A DNA stretch of 64,000 nt, taken from NCBI GenBank assembly GCA_028564675.1, contig JAOVVO010000085.1, positions 1 through 64,000 on the forward strand. The letters are read 5' to 3'. The notes under the pieces were generated by a model. It was not told where the DNA came from. It saw only the letters and a list, made by a program, of their open reading frames with translations, and searched no databases. Source of the DNA: Onchocerca lupi. Taxonomy: Eukaryota; Nematoda; Chromadorea; Rhabditida; Onchocercidae. The position numbers were made by a program, and so were the translations under genes. Shown here in pieces: positions 39,414 to 53,073 of this stretch (within the stretch, counting starts at the first letter, position 1; each line of letters begins with the position of its first letter).

Positions 39414-42400
39414 TGTAAGATCTAAAAACAATTGGTATAATATTTCTGGCAAAATTAAGTATAACATTATTACCGAAAAATGATGGCGAAAAAGAAGCAG
39501 AATCATGAAAAACTGAGAATTGTGGGAAAAATTGGAAAAAGAATGTTATCAATAACATTGTATTACATGAGCATCAATAATTTGGATTTCAGAAAAAATG
39601 AAGATGTAAATTATGAATGAGGAATTCAAAGTAAGCATCTGTTGAATGACATCCAGTTGATATTATTACTACGGAGTGCAAGTAATTTTTATAGATGCTT
39701 CTGACGGAAATAACTAATTTTGATTCGCCGAAAAGTTTTTGCGAAAATTGCAAAACGCTTTGTGTAAGTAGTGGTGCGATGATAATTGTTATTCTATTAT
39801 ATTAGATTGTTCTTCTATTTTTCAGATTGTTTCTTCAAAAATATCAACGGATTTAAAGGATCCATTATACTACTGAAAGAGCGTGAAAAATATTGATAGT
39901 AGGTAAGCCATCGATTGGTACCAAAACTTTGGAAGACTCAATTTGATCGCTTTGAATTCTGCTCAATGAACTGGTTCCGGAAGAACAATAACTATAAAAG
40001 TGTTCAGCAACCAATTATTGATATGTTTCACATATGACCTGCATAATCCGTAATTTGAAAAAAACTAATATAAATCTGAACACCTGAAATTGTATTACGT
40101 GATGCTTGCACGATTTTCTGCGCGCTCGCACGTACGAATTGCGGTTTCATGCTTTACTAAGGTGAACCTTTCTAACGATGACCAGTAACGCTCAAATGAA
40201 ATCTGCACTGCAACGAAATTCATTTATATTAAAACTGAATTGATAAAGCTGCACTGGAAGTTAAAGTCACCGGTTAAAGTTCGGACATCTTGTCGCTGCC
40301 AGCAAAAGTCGAACGCCGATTGGAAGAGATGATAAGCCTCTGAAAAAGACGGTGTGGTTTGATTCAATGAGATTCAATGAAGCTGGATCGGTGTGCGATT
40401 CAAAGTCAGGAGATGAGATGATGAACTTATTAGGGAAGGTTAGAAGTTAGTATTAGGAATTCATTCAAGCCTAGAGATACTAACTGAAGGTTAATTATCG
40501 TTTCTTTGAGATTGTCGCTGAAATCCCGAAGATAGAAGAAGAGAACCAGTAATTCTTCTATTTTAAATTTGACATTGCGTATTTGCTATAGTTGAATGTG
40601 AAATCACTTTTTTGTCTATTAATCAGTGAGCTTTAAAAAAGCTCTCTTTCATCATGAGCTAACCATAAGCACATTCTCATGCACTAACAAAGGCGCATGC
40701 TCCTGAGATAACAAAGGAGCTTTCCTGTAGCCCGAAAATAGTATCAGGATCCTCCATCCACGAAGTCTTTGTCCTGAGAGTCCTGAGCACAAAAACCATT
40801 TTAAAGGATAAGCAGCCACGAACAAGGTCGGATGATCCAGCTCGTAGTATTAGATTTTTCTTTTATTGTGTAACCCTATCTCCTTTCCTTCGCATTATGT
40901 TCTCTTCATGAAAGTTGTCCTTTTGATATTATCGAAATTGTATTGTTGTACGTTCGCTGATTAACAAGTTTATCATAATAAAAGTTTAATTACCCAAGTT
41001 CGAGGTTCGTTTCCAAGTGAGTGAAACAACAAAATTGAAAAAACCTGTGAAAACTGAAAACAGAATTCACCCCTACAATTTTGTCAGATCAGAAAGAAAA
41101 CAGTGACAAAGATTAGGCAGAAAAAGTAAATGAAAAAAACCAGTAATTAAAGAGAAAAACTACTATATTGTTTGCATCTGTAGTATGCTTTCAAATTGAA
41201 GCAAACATAAACATATGCACTGTATCATAATGATAACGGTAATAGCGCTGTCCATATAGCATTTCATGCGATAAATTTGTGAATTTTCGTTCACAGATTT
41301 AAATTCTGATCACTTCTAGGTAAACTACATAAATGGGTATCAAATAAACTGATTTTTCATATTTTTGTCTTAATTTCAAAGTTCCGATAATAAATTTAAA
41401 AATCTGTGGAAATTCGAATCAATGAAAAAAAGAAGCCTATGAAAATCTATGAAAGATTTAAAAATCTACGAAAACTTAATATTAAATTAATAGCATTTAA
41501 ACAATATGCATATTTTGCTACTAAATAGTCTTTCTTCCCATCAACTTGCAGACTAATTTATTTGTTCATTTTCTGGAAAAGATGAAATTATTTATGCAAC
41601 TTCATTAATTATTAATAGTTAAAAGAAATCATTGTTCAATAATAATTTCAAAAATTCTATGGTGAATTCAGGATAACTTGTTTTCCAGCCATAAAAATTC
41701 TGAATTTTGGGAGCGTGAAAAGTAAGAGATTTATTCATTCTTTTACATGATAAGATCAATATTACAGCTTCAAAAAATGCGAAATTTTCAAAAAAACTAA
41801 TTAGATTGAAATTTGTAATATTAAATTTTGTAACAATTAAGACTGGACTAATTTTTTCCATCTACATTTTCTTTCGAATTCAAAATTATTTGATACTTGT
41901 TGCTCTCTGAAGAGAATTATTTTGATCAAATATATTAAGATTTGTCTAAATTTATCAGAATTATGTATCAAAAGAAGATAAGAAAATAAAAGATGCTTAG
42001 TCAGAGTGGTAAGAATAATAGAATATTTTTAAAATTCTTGAAATCGAAATTAACGCATATATTTTGATTTCTCTTTTTATATCTCTTACTTTTTTACATC
42101 CTAAACTGTAAATTCAGAAAATAAAAATCTTTTCCGTGTATTTTGTAGGACGCTTCTCAGCTTTCAGCATCAGCTATCATATATAATCAGTGTCGATAGA
42201 CTTCTGCTTCAATTGCTTTTATTTTTAGTTGACAAAGAAATTCATAAATAGAAATGTCCTTATTACCTTGTTTGCATCAATGATATTTGTCTGTCTCACT
42301 TCTGGATTCTTCCTCAAGGTTATTTCGACCACTAAATTAAAAAAAAAAAGTAAGAAGAGAAGATTTCACTAAACCGATGCCCCTTGGTTAAATTCCTTGA

Positions 42401-42502
42401 AAAACTCAGGCATATTTTGCTATAAATGTCATTGTATGCCGGTGATATAAATATAGAGAATTTTTAAGAGCTTTACGGTTTACAAATTTCTTCTTACACA
42501 GT
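39414..42502. other. Intergenic region upstream of STAM with GC-elevated patches
   Basis: This is the left part of a 4.5 kb divergent gap and should hold the STAM promoter. About 40100-40560 and 40640-41030 are clearly less AT-rich than the flanks. The first contains a tandem GATTCAATGA pair (about 40360-40380). The second ends in AATAAAAGTTTAATTACCCA at about 40978-40997. They may be worn transposon pieces (for example an LTR), but I could not identify any protein motif with confidence. 41040-42480 is featureless AT-rich DNA. Confidence 0.35.
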
Positions 42503-42586
42503 TCTCAAGAAGTATTCGAAAGAATGGAACATTATATCCTTCTAATCGATTATGAGAAAACTTTTAATGCCGTAGACCAAAAATAA
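42503..42586 (+). mobile_element. Non-LTR retrotransposon (LINE) reverse-transcriptase remnant
   Basis: An open stretch reads YILLIDYEKTFNAVD just before a stop at 42584-42586. This matches the reverse-transcriptase block A signature of RTE/LINE-type elements, usually written as F(I/V)D(Y/F)EKAFD(S/T)V, including the first catalytic aspartate. The sequence beyond the stop, to about 42720, contains several more stops in all frames, and no FADD-type block or endonuclease was found. It is a short dead fragment; which LINE clade it comes from is a guess. Confidence 0.6.
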
Positions 42587-43978
42587 TTAAGTTCTGCAAG
42601 AGAAAGGAACCAAATCAGAATGGCGTGGCACTGATGAAGAACAGAGTTCCTGAAATAAACGGCGGAAGTGTAAAAATTGGAAAGATTTGAAAACTGGCGA
42701 AGAAAAGTTGGACATGTAATAGACTGACGTTATATTTGTGCGCGCAATATCAGTTTTCAATATGGCAGCAGTTAGTTAGGAAATATCCATCACGACAATT
42801 CTGCATTTTAAGATTTGGTGACAAACAAGCGCAAATCTGGAAAGGAATAACATTCGAAATAGAAAAAGATGAGAAAAATACTGAGGGAAATGATTAAATG
42901 AAGTAGAGTGTGACACCAAGAACAAGATAATAGACAAGATCGATCTCATCTATAGCCCCGAATATAATTCAATGTCCAATAATAATATTCCCAAGAGGAT
43001 AGAGCGAACAATAAAATATCGTCTTCGAGAAAGCTCTGAATGTACGCATGAGACAGTGCAAACGAACACAAGCAGAGATAAATATTCTAGTTGGATGAAT
43101 TTGACATAGAAATTCTAACATATTTTGGGCAGATGAATCTGACATGGCAATTTTAACTAATATCAGAACATCACACTAAAATCTCTGCTGAAAAATCTCT
43201 ACAGCTTTCAGCAAATGATTTTCCTCAAATCATTTTTTATGGAGAAAAAAACATTTAATAGTAGCAAAGTACCTCTTAAGTATTATTTTGCTATTATTCG
43301 ATTAAAACACGCCATAATACAACAAAATAATATAAAAAAAGATTATTATTGAAATTAAACTGAAACAAAACAGAAAGTAGTGACTTGCAAACTATCATGT
43401 ATAAATATGTTTATTGTTTTGCGATGATGTTACGATATTTACCCATCTGTCATTTAAAGATATCAATGATATCGACTACGCTGCTGATATCTCATTCTGT
43501 CAGAGATCTAATTCCGTATAGATATCAAGTCTTCTTGCCTAGCCCTGATGAGATAAAATACCACGAAAATTTCCGATCAACACAAAGACTCTTTCGTTTT
43601 CTACTTCATCAATAAACATCTAGGTACGTAACCATAAAATCCCGAAAAGTTGGTTCGGCCTTTTTCTTCATCGATTGTTTCCGGATTTTTAAATGGGGTG
43701 ATTTGTTTCTGGATGGATTTGTCATCGGGAGGTGTTGTCCTTTCTCATTTGGTCGTTACTAACCATTCCCTGGTTCATATTATGCGTTTCGAACAACCAT
43801 CGTAAGCAACCCAACCATGTCTCTACTCTTTCATTCATAATTACGGATTACGTCATATGAAATTCCGAAATTTTCGCATTTAAAAATAGGCGCCATACAT
43901 ATCCTAAATTGATTCTCGTGAAAAACCTTTCAGAACAGTTGTGAGGTGATTTGTTATTTGAACAATTTCAACTTAGAA
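42587..43978. other. Intergenic region upstream of the BTB gene
   Basis: The first part may be further LINE debris. An open but stop-bounded frame at about 42900-43110 has hydrophilic composition but no recognisable motif. The last few hundred bases should be the promoter of the BTB gene. Nothing else can be supported. Confidence 0.4.
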
Positions 43979-46900
43979 ATGGGATTCGATGGGTAAGTTA
44001 CATGGTCGTGCATATTTCGGTCATTATTGAATTGATAGTGTCAAATAAGTAGTGTACATTTGAGAATTATGTTTTAAATGAATAGAGAAGAGTTAATTGC
44101 TGTACACTGTTAAAGATTTATCTATCAGTATGTACCAGATTAATTAATTGGTAAAATATCAGTCAATTAATTAGTGGTTAACGGTTACCATTCAACGAAC
44201 GGTATGTCATAGCTTGAAAGTATATCATAGCGGTATGTCATAGCTTAGAGTTGCTTAATCTGAATTCCCATTCCTGCTTTGCATTCTATATTTATTAGAA
44301 ACCGACCAATCAAGAAAGTGAAATTTTTTGATTTGTTTATGCTTCTTTTGCGATTTCAGATCATTAAGACCAAAACAACCTCGACCTTACACACAACCAC
44401 CGTCGTCAGCTATGGGAACCACACCGAACGGAAATCAAGCGTATAACCGTGCAGTCGGATCGCTGACCCACCGAATAGCACCTTCTATATCGGGATCATC
44501 TGGAATGAATAGAACTTACCTGAATAACAGTTCGTACGTGGCTACTGGAAGTACGACGATGACTCAGATGGTATCTTGAATAATTGATCATTTATTCTTC
44601 CTAAAACCTCACTGATTTTCTGTTCTTTTTATTCGCTCCCAAATAATGATCAGTATTTTATTGCCACTATTAAGCATTATCAGCGTGTTCATCATAATGC
44701 AAGTTCATTAATGAATGTCGAAATAGTCATTAGTTATCTAAGGAGAAAAAACATGTGTGAAAATGATTTGCAAAATATGATCTCAATTTTTATTACAACG
44801 AACTAAAGAAATTATATTGAAAGTAGTTTATTAATTGATTTAAAATCTTTTAGGTAGCTGCTTCCACACAAGTGGCGGATTCTGTTCAGCAGTTGCCACC
44901 ACCGTCAACAAGTCGTCCAATGTCTGCTTATGATACGCCAGTATCTGAGGAACCATCGAAAAAAATGGAACTTGAAATTATTAAGGAAGTAAGTAAGAAA
45001 GAACCGGGCTTGGCAGAGCGCGTTACTTCTCTGAAAGACAGTGGCATCGGTTTTGATGTTGATTTTGTGATTGGTTCGACATCAGATACTACAGTAAGTA
45101 TCCTTAGATTTATGTTTTAATGCACTAGTTATATTCATGCACTTAGTTGTGTTCATGCAATTTTATTTCATAAATACTATACGTATTGTTTTGTAACAGT
45201 TCTTATTGACTTTAAAATTAATGAATTTTTGATGCTGTGCGCAACTTCACTGTCAATATGTTTGTAAACAACTTGATGTGGCGGATAAAAAATTCTTGAA
45301 CTGAAGATGTTGCTTTATTTTGTAAGAAATTTCAAGGGTGAAGTTTGTTATGAATGAAACAAAGCAAAATCTTCCTTTTTTATTCTTGAATAATGAGCTT
45401 TAAAAAGCGTCTTTTTCAACTTCGATTATTCAGAAGAATTTTTCAATGAATTTAAACATCTCATATACTCCTGGCTTATCAGTATTTAAGTAGTATCTTT
45501 AAAAAGATCATTTTCAGGTTAGTTGTGAGCTACCGCGATTTAAATTTAGCTAGTTTTTCAGCAGTATTTACTTATTGTTCTTGATTTATAGTCTTAAATG
45601 TTTTTTCGTTTTTTTGTCGTTCGCTATCATCTTGACTTCATTTCAGCATTTCGAAGCGCATCGCATTGTGATGGCTGCTGGGTCAAAAATACTTGAGAAA
45701 ATGCTTTTTAATGAAGCTGAGTTTTCTTCACCAATACTTAAGAAACGAAAAGGATGTAAGTATGGACTAAATGATTTCAAGCTGTATTATTTTCTTTTAA
45801 TATTCATATACTCTTGTTTTGTATTTGCGCAAGTTTCAGCGCGAAAAATAATATAGAAAAAAAATCAATTTGATCATTTGCTGCGCCATGTATAGATTGT
45901 AATAAGTGTAATAGGTCGAAGATTATGGCATGATGCTACATTTTACTTAATATTCATGCCAATTTTTATATGATGTTCGATTGCAGTGCGAAAATAGTAG
46001 ACATTTATTCTCCATAGCATTAAAATTTTAAATTAAAAATACAATAAATTTTTTGATTTGTGTTTGTAATCACATTTTTTATAGCAGATCTGAATTATCC
46101 CGTGGTTACAATAGAGTTCCCTGATGTTGATCCTGTTGCTTTCCAAACAATTATTGATTATTTTTATTCGGATTTCGACGAAACTGCAATTAAAATTGCA
46201 GAGTCAGCAGTACTTAATACGCTTTACGCTGGTATGCCTTTGTGAAATTCAGTTTTCAATTCAAATTAATGTATAATTATTCTTTATTAGCATTCCAATT
46301 TTTTTCACTCATGAATTCTGTTGAATGAATTGAAATTAAAATACTGTATACAGCGAAAAAATTCGAAATAGCAGCATTGGAAAAACATTGTGTTGAATTG
46401 CTTGGTGAATTGACACCGTCATTAGCTGTCGCACTCTTGGAACAGGCACTTAAGTTTGGTTCAGAAGAATTACTTGATCGCTGTCATCAAGTTATTGATG
46501 AACGAAGTGACGAAGCACTTTCATCAGATTGCAAGTTTTTTTGAGACACTTTTTAAATCTTCAAAGAGAGTGTTATTATAATTATTTCAAGTTTTTATAA
46601 TCAATTTAAGCTTATTCAAGATTATTTTACAATTTCTAGTTAAAATTAAAAGTTTATATTTGAGCAGCCATTAAATTCAATGTTGTAATATATAAATCGA
46701 AAAGTGATTTTTTTCGCGTAACTTTTTATATGGAAAAGTGATACTATTTATCTTTTCCTTCTCTCTTTTTTCCTCAATTTGTCATGTTTTTTTAGAGATA
46801 ACTGAATGACCTTTCATATTTTCAGCACTTGTCGCTACCAGTATTGAGACCTTGAGTAAATTGGTTAAACGTTCAGAACTCTCGCCATCGGGAGAATTAT

Positions 46901-48248
46901 CTGTTTTCAAAGCAGTTTGTAATTGGGCTGAAGCGGTATATTTAACCTTTGGCTTTATTTTCAATAGTGAACATTTACTAAAAGGGATTTAACTGTTATT
47001 CTTCAAGAGTTTTAAAGAAAAACTAAAATCCCTTTTTTCCAGGAATGTAAACGTCGTGGAATTGATGAAACACCAGAAAATAAGCGCCTCGTTCTTGGCG
47101 ACGTTCTCAATGATGTACGATTCCCGACTATGACTGTTGAGGAATTGGGTGAAGCAGGTGAGAAATAGGAATTTCAAATATCTAAAGTGGAAGAATGAGG
47201 AAATGAATAAGCTTGATATACATAAAATAATGGAACAGATTAAAAAGTGGGATAAAATGAAAAAGAGTGTAGGTCTAAATTTCGTGCTATGAAGATGCAT
47301 GAGACATTTTGAAATTCTTTATTAATAAATTAGATCTGAGCTGAAATTTTTGATTTTGTCTTGAAATAATTGAAATTTTTGTTTTTTTTTTTTTTTTTTT
47401 TATTTTAGCAAATTCTGGTCTTTTGAGTGATCTGGAAATTGGTATTCTCTTCCGTTACGTAACTTCCACGGTTCATGTGGGCATTGATTTGCCTTTTCCC
47501 ACACATGGTAAGCGAAATTGCGAATGAAATGCAAATAACTTGAATAGGGTTTTTTTTTTTTCTGTGAAAAGCGGTTTTTTTTTTTAATGGTGTGGAATAA
47601 TGGTGACATAAATTATACAATAAAATATTAATTTTTAGAACGAAGGATTTTGAGTCGATCGCGATACGTGGTGCGACGTTTTATGAATCTGAATAAGAAC
47701 ACATGCAAAAAACAACGCAGTACAATTTGGTACGTTTTTAATTTATTCTCCAGATAAACTCTGATTTTTGGATAGATTATCATCATATTAAAACTCGCAA
47801 GTTGAAACAGCGGATATTTGTTTTTGTTTTAAACATGATTAAAAAAGATTCCTTTTTATGTGATTTTCTTAATTTTTCTGATTAGCATATATAGACATTC
47901 TACTATGTCAATTTTTTATCGTGTTATTCACCTAACTCCAAGTTTCATTCTTGCATTGATGCTTCTTTTTTCAATTCTTACTTCATCCTATCTTCGTTGT
48001 TCTGTTTTCTGATTTTGCGGGATATATGTTACAATTTGAAAGAAAATCTTCAGTTTTAGAAATTATAATGTGATCGTGCCGCATGAATTAGTGCCTCCAG
48101 CAACTGGAAATGAATGTAAAAAATTGTAGTGTAAATCTTGAAGCAATGTTTTTCGAGAAACGGCGCAAGAAAATATAATAATAGTGATAATAATAATAAT
48201 AATGACAATAGTAGTAATAATAATAATAATATAATAACAATAATGATA

Positions 48249-48317
<69 letters not shown>

Positions 48318-50105
48318 TTAATAATAATAATAATAAATAATAATAATAATAATATAATTACATGTATTTATTCACTTTAAGATGCCAAAAAGTGCTTGTT
48401 TTATAAAAAATTCAAGGTTCATTGTGAATCGCGAAATACTGGTGACTGCGCTTGGTATCTATGGCTTAGTACAGAATGAAACGAATGCTGAGGGCAGCGA
48501 ATGGGAAACAACCGTTGATATTGAGGTTTATATAAATATATAAATATATATATATATATAGTATCCAATTAATAAATAATCGGTTTATTTTATTATTATA
48601 TTTATCTTTTCACAATTTTTATGAAAAATTTCCTAAAAATATGCAATATTAGCGGAATATTTTTGCACCAGTAATTCATCTGCATTTGCTGTTTCAGTTA
48701 TTGCACCTCTAAATAGTTCAGACATTTGCCATCACAGTCTTGATCTTGATTTAGCTCTTGAGTGATCTCTGGTTTGTATTACATGGCATTAACTAAAAAG
48801 AGTGTCCGCATTTTCTTATCTCCAAAGTTTATCAATTATATAAAATGCTTTCAATAATTGAAACTAGAGATACCAAGCGAGTTATTTGCAAGATATCGTC
48901 ATATACTCAAAAATCTGTTCATATTTTGATGTTAGTCGCTACGTTCCATTTTATGTTGTATAAAGAATTCAGTAGCTATAGAAATTATTTCGGAAATTTT
49001 TAAAAAAGATACTCTGAAAAGAAGCCAAGTAAAAAATCTTTACGATTATTTCAATGCGAATTGCAAGTGCTGTCTTTATTCGATCCTGATTTTTATGAGT
49101 CTTTCAATAAGGCTTTGCAGAAGAACAGCTAAGATATGTAAAAAATTATATTTGATGCGAAGGAACGAAAATATATCGTTTTGGGAAGCTGATTGAATCA
49201 GTTCTTTTTCCTATTTTTAAAGTTGATTTTGACAATTATTGTGTCTATTGCATGTGAAGAAGCTACATCTGTGGTTTTGATTTCTGGGATCTCAAGTTAT
49301 CTTTAATTCCCCTTAAAAATGTGAATAATTTGGCAGGTAGCAGCTTCTGGACAAACAAAAATAACTGACTTTGCATCCTCAACGCTGAAAGGTACATATG
49401 GTGATGGACGCGCGTTCATTGCACATTTTAAGAAACCTGCACGAGTTGTCGCAAATATACCGTATAGAGCAACGGTAACATTCAAGGTTTGGTTTTCAAC
49501 TACCTATTTCTTTAAGATGCAGAAGTGAAATTTCACACTTAATTAATTGGACTAATATTTTGATTGATTTGAGATTCATTTCTTTGCATAAGACTGATTT
49601 TGTTAAAACTATGGTCCTCATAATTTTATTAATATAAAAACAATCTATTTCTAGGAAGAAGTTGAAACATTTGCGGGCGGCAATGGCCAGGAAGATATTC
49701 TTGTTTATGTTGGATCCGGTGGTGTGGTTGAACAAAATTGTACTGCTACCACTCCAGCAGTTGATCAGTCTTCTGTAGCAGTATTCGCCTTTCACAATGA
49801 TGATCCAAATGGTATACGTCGGGGTATGACACGCGGTCCTGCTGTGTACACTGATGCTATCGGTACGATCCATCTGTTTAGAACACATTTGTATTTGTCC
49901 CTCTTATGTTGCAACTAATTACTATTCTATTTGCAGTAATCTCAATACTTGGTGAGCTTAGTTTTCAGGAGGTTTTTACAATCGACCAACCAATAATGTT
50001 GCACCAGTATATTCCGAAGGATGCCTTTACGAAGGACAAATTCCGGAGATTCATTTCATGGCGCCAATGGAAGTAAAAAAAGAAGTCTCAGATGTGATGG
50101 AATAA
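43979..50105 (+). CDS. BTB-BACK-PHR domain protein (BTBD1/2/3/6 family, probable CUL3 adaptor)
   Basis: Fourteen exons join into 638 residues: 43979-43992, 44360-44570, 44854-45093, 45647-45755, 46085-46231, 46354-46530, 46826-46935, 47043-47157, 47409-47507, 47639-47729, 48417-48525, 49337-49486, 49655-49862 and 49969-50105. The N-terminal ~145 residues are low-complexity (Ser/Thr/Pro/Gly). The BTB domain starts near DVDFVIGSTSDTTHFEAHRIVMAAGSK and runs through VAFQTIIDYFYSD. A BACK region follows (CVELLGELTPSLAVALLEQAL, FKAVCNWAEAECKRRG). The C-terminal PHR domain includes RFMNLNKNT, WFIVNREILVTALGIYGL, TVTFK and GGFYNRPTNNVAPVYSEGCLYEGQIPEIHF. Relatives are CUL3 ubiquitin-ligase adaptors; the worm homologue is, I believe, hpo-9. 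The intron after exon 6 starts with GC (46531-46532) instead of GT, and the frame requires it. The acceptor of exon 5 could be three bases later. Confidence 0.95.
48175..48358. repeat. (TAA)n microsatellite in an intron
   Basis: Almost pure ATA/TAA triplets with scattered interruptions. The longest uninterrupted run is about 48258-48316. It lies in intron 10 of the BTB gene (47730-48416) and produces an artificial poly-Ile/Asn frame. It is likely length-polymorphic. Confidence 0.95.
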
Positions 50106-52148
50106 TAATAATAATATTGAAATTGATATTTATTTGTTCTTCAAATATTTGCTCTGAACACTTAACTGGGGCAGTGGTAGATGTTTTCTCTGACGGAAAA
50201 TCTTAAATTTCCATGCTTGTTTTCCTGTTTGTATTTCCATGCTTGTTTTTTTGTGTTAAAACTTACTTTCCTCCAAACAACAAAATTTTTATTTTTCACA
50301 TGTTATCTTGATAAATTCTGGATCGATTTGTTTCATTATTCTGATCATGTTGTTATTATCTTTTAGGAATCTTTTTTCCCTGAATAATGATCAAGTACTT
50401 TTTTAGAAGCTTATTGTTTTTTCCTATGGCTTGTTTTGTTTTAACGTGTTTCTATTTCTCACTGCTGAGCCATTTATTTTCTGTTATATCGTTTCAGTGA
50501 TCACTAAATTGTGAAATTTTTATTAAATCTTTGATCAGGGAATAAATTTCTGGAAGCTATTTTGCAAATGCTGCCAAGAATCAGGTTGAGTTTGACGGTT
50601 TTATTTGCGGATTTCTATTATGTTTTGAATTAGCTGGTACTTCGGACATGTGACATTAGATGCAGCAGTTAAATCATTTATTTACCTAAGTAATGTCATT
50701 TTATTAAGAGTAAAATTGTCAAGTCGTATTTATGTTAGTGATGTGGAATCTTCAAATTACAAGTCATGTCTAGAAAATACACTTTCCCTGCTGTAGATCA
50801 GATTCAATAAGATACCTAGATCTCTAAAATCGTGACTATCTAATGGAGAAGAGATTAAAGTGCACGGAATTTTGGAAAATTGTGAAGGCAGAAAATCTTT
50901 TCAAAGGTTGAAATTCCATGGATTGTATTTTTCGGAATTCACAAAGGCATTGGAAAATTCTGATTTAGTTCATTTTTCATAGTAGTAAATGCTTTGAACA
51001 TGGACTAATATTGTAAATTGTTGAACTTTCTCCAAGATTTTTCAAACATGAATTAAAATTTGGTTTGCTTTTTCTTCTTGTCTTATGTTTGGTTGTATTT
51101 TTAAAAAAATGTCGAATGAGTGGAAGCATATATATATATATATATATAAATGCAACAGCAAACATATTTTGTGCCATCAATCACTGATAGTTGCATCACA
51201 CATTTTTTAATTGCAAAATTTTAGCATTAACTTGAGGATCAATACTAAATAACAATATAAAAATGATTGGAATAATGCTATACATTTTTAATCTTAGCAC
51301 ATTGGTTATGATTAGCGCAATGCTGCACATTCGATCACTAGCTGGAAGAAGTAAGAAAAAAAATTCACAATATAAAATTAAACTCATATAATGGCAAAAG
51401 GGAATTTCCCGCAAGAGAATTTTCATTTTTCCTGATAGCAGTTTTTTCCACAAAAGATATTCAATCCAACCAGCAAAGTGAAGTGGTTGCTAATTGAATT
51501 TCAGAGGATTGAAAATTTGTCCAATTTTGTTCATATGCTTACTTCTCTGTCTTTCTCAAGAAATATTTTTTTCTTGCTGATTTGCTATCATGAAAGTTAA
51601 TTTTTGAATAATATCCCAGAATTTGAAGGAAAAATTTCTAGTCTTTCTTCTGTAAATTGGACCCAAGTTTGTAAATTGAGCCAAAGTTTGAAACCGTAGA
51701 ATAACTATGTGTCATTTTTTATAGTAAACTGGACCAAAGTTTAAAACCGTAGAATAATTGTGTACCATTTTTTAAGATTGTGCATGCATCAAACGTTAAA
51801 ATTAAAAGTTAATAGTAATATAACCTTATTGCGGTGATTCATATTCATCCGGATCGCGAAGAAATAAATGCGAAGTCTTCCTCTTTTAAAGTTTTGATCA
51901 TTTTCGAATGTTCAGTTTCGAAAAATCTGAAAATAAGTTTTGAAAAATTAATTAGAAATTAAGAATCATCTATTGTATGAATTGGACCTTCATATTATCA
52001 TAACTGCTAGGACAATTAGTTTATTAACCGATCTCTGCTCTCAGAATATTGATAATTTAAATTATTATATTGAAATTTTGCAATGAAGAATATTGATATA
52101 AAAAAATATGCAAAGAAAAAAAAAATGGTAAAATGCTGCAAGTTTAGT
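50106..52148. other. Convergent intergenic spacer with short repeats
   Basis: This lies between the 3' ends of the BTB gene (+) and the first secreted-protein gene (-). A TTTCCATGCTTGTTTT pair sits at about 50209 and 50237. A (TA) run lies at 51127-51147. A 53-bp tandem repeat begins near 51671: GTAAATTGAGCCAAAGTTT at 51671 and GTAAACTGGACCAAAGTTT at 51724, both followed by GAAACCGTAGAATAA-type sequence, with a partial third copy at 51654. No exon was found. Confidence 0.55.
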
Positions 52149-53073
52149 TTACTTTTTAAAACGCTTCATTTCCAGTACTGATCCTTTGCAATCATCTCTT
52201 CCGGAACAACAGAAAACTTTGATTGCTTCAGCTACGTATAAGTATTCGACTGGTTCTGCTAGATTGTATAATCCTTTTAACAAACAAATCTGTAAATAAT
52301 GAATTTAATATCTTCTTTTTCAGTTTAAGTTGGCTTTTAAAAATAAAATAACTCGCAATCATTCCTTTCATTAATTTTTTTTCAAACTTTTCTCCAAGTT
52401 ATCACTGATTTCGTTTCAAATAATTAAATACAAAAAATAAGTAAACAAACATTGGCAAGTTTGTGACGTTCAGACTTTCTCATCAGTGATACAGCACATC
52501 CGCCTTCCACCTTTCTATTCTTCATATCAGCAAGATAGTAACAAACCACTTTTTCTTCCGATGCCAATAAGCACAAATCACGTCTACCGTCTAGTAACAT
52601 GCAGTGCCCACGTGTCTGCAAAAATAATTTTGCGTATCACGTGTCTTCAGATGTTAAAAGTAACATTTTGCAGTGTTATGCAGAGGAATGCAGTACTTTC
52701 ATGCTCCAGCAGCACGTGAAACGTGAAGAACTCTCACGTAAATCAGTGATTAACAGATTTGCATGTATAATAAAATATATGATAATCGCAAATGATCAAG
52801 TACATATACAATTGATGCTTGGTTACTAAAGAAGAAAGGTATGGACCAATGGCTGCCATTTGATAAGTCTCCAAACTTTTGTGATTCAAATAAATTGATA
52901 GAAAACAAATTATTTAAATTAACCTGAAGAATTTTTTTAGTATAATATACTTTGGTTTTTTCTACATGATATTTCTCGCCTATATAATTACATGGTTTGT
53001 CAACAATGGAGGAGCAACAACAAACTGTCGATATTTCTCCTTCAAATACAACTATTAAAAGTATCACTATCAT
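52149..53073 (-). CDS. Predicted secreted Cys-rich protein, unrecognised
   Basis: Three minus-strand exons, all phase 0 (52924-53073, 52451-52615, 52149-52289), give 151 residues. The start MIVILLIVVFEGEIS looks like a signal peptide, although the ATTTTTAATAG-like acceptor at 53052-53054 would also let this be an internal exon of a longer gene. Thirteen Cys are present: a CCC cluster followed after eight residues by C (VCCCSSIVDKPCNY), then GHC, DLC, VVCYY, GGC and IC, and a second cluster VFCCSGRDDCK near the end (tail MKRFKK). The CC(C)..D.C spacing recalls the last Cys cluster of three-finger (Ly6/activin-receptor-type) modules, but this is only a pattern resemblance. It is probably extracellular. 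The gene just upstream on the same strand has similar CCC modules. Confidence 0.65.

Noticed and set aside
39198..39506. Longer N-terminus for STAM from a Met at 39506
   Set aside because: VHS proteins of this family start directly at MPIFG-type sequence. The extension is hydrophobic and intronic or 5' untranslated in character.
40990..41020. GTTCGAGGTTCG as a tRNA T-loop (B box)
   Set aside because: No matching A box or acceptor stem was found in the 70-90 bases on either side.
48138..48380. Open frame rich in Ile and Asn
   Set aside because: It is produced entirely by the TAA microsatellite inside an intron of the BTB gene.
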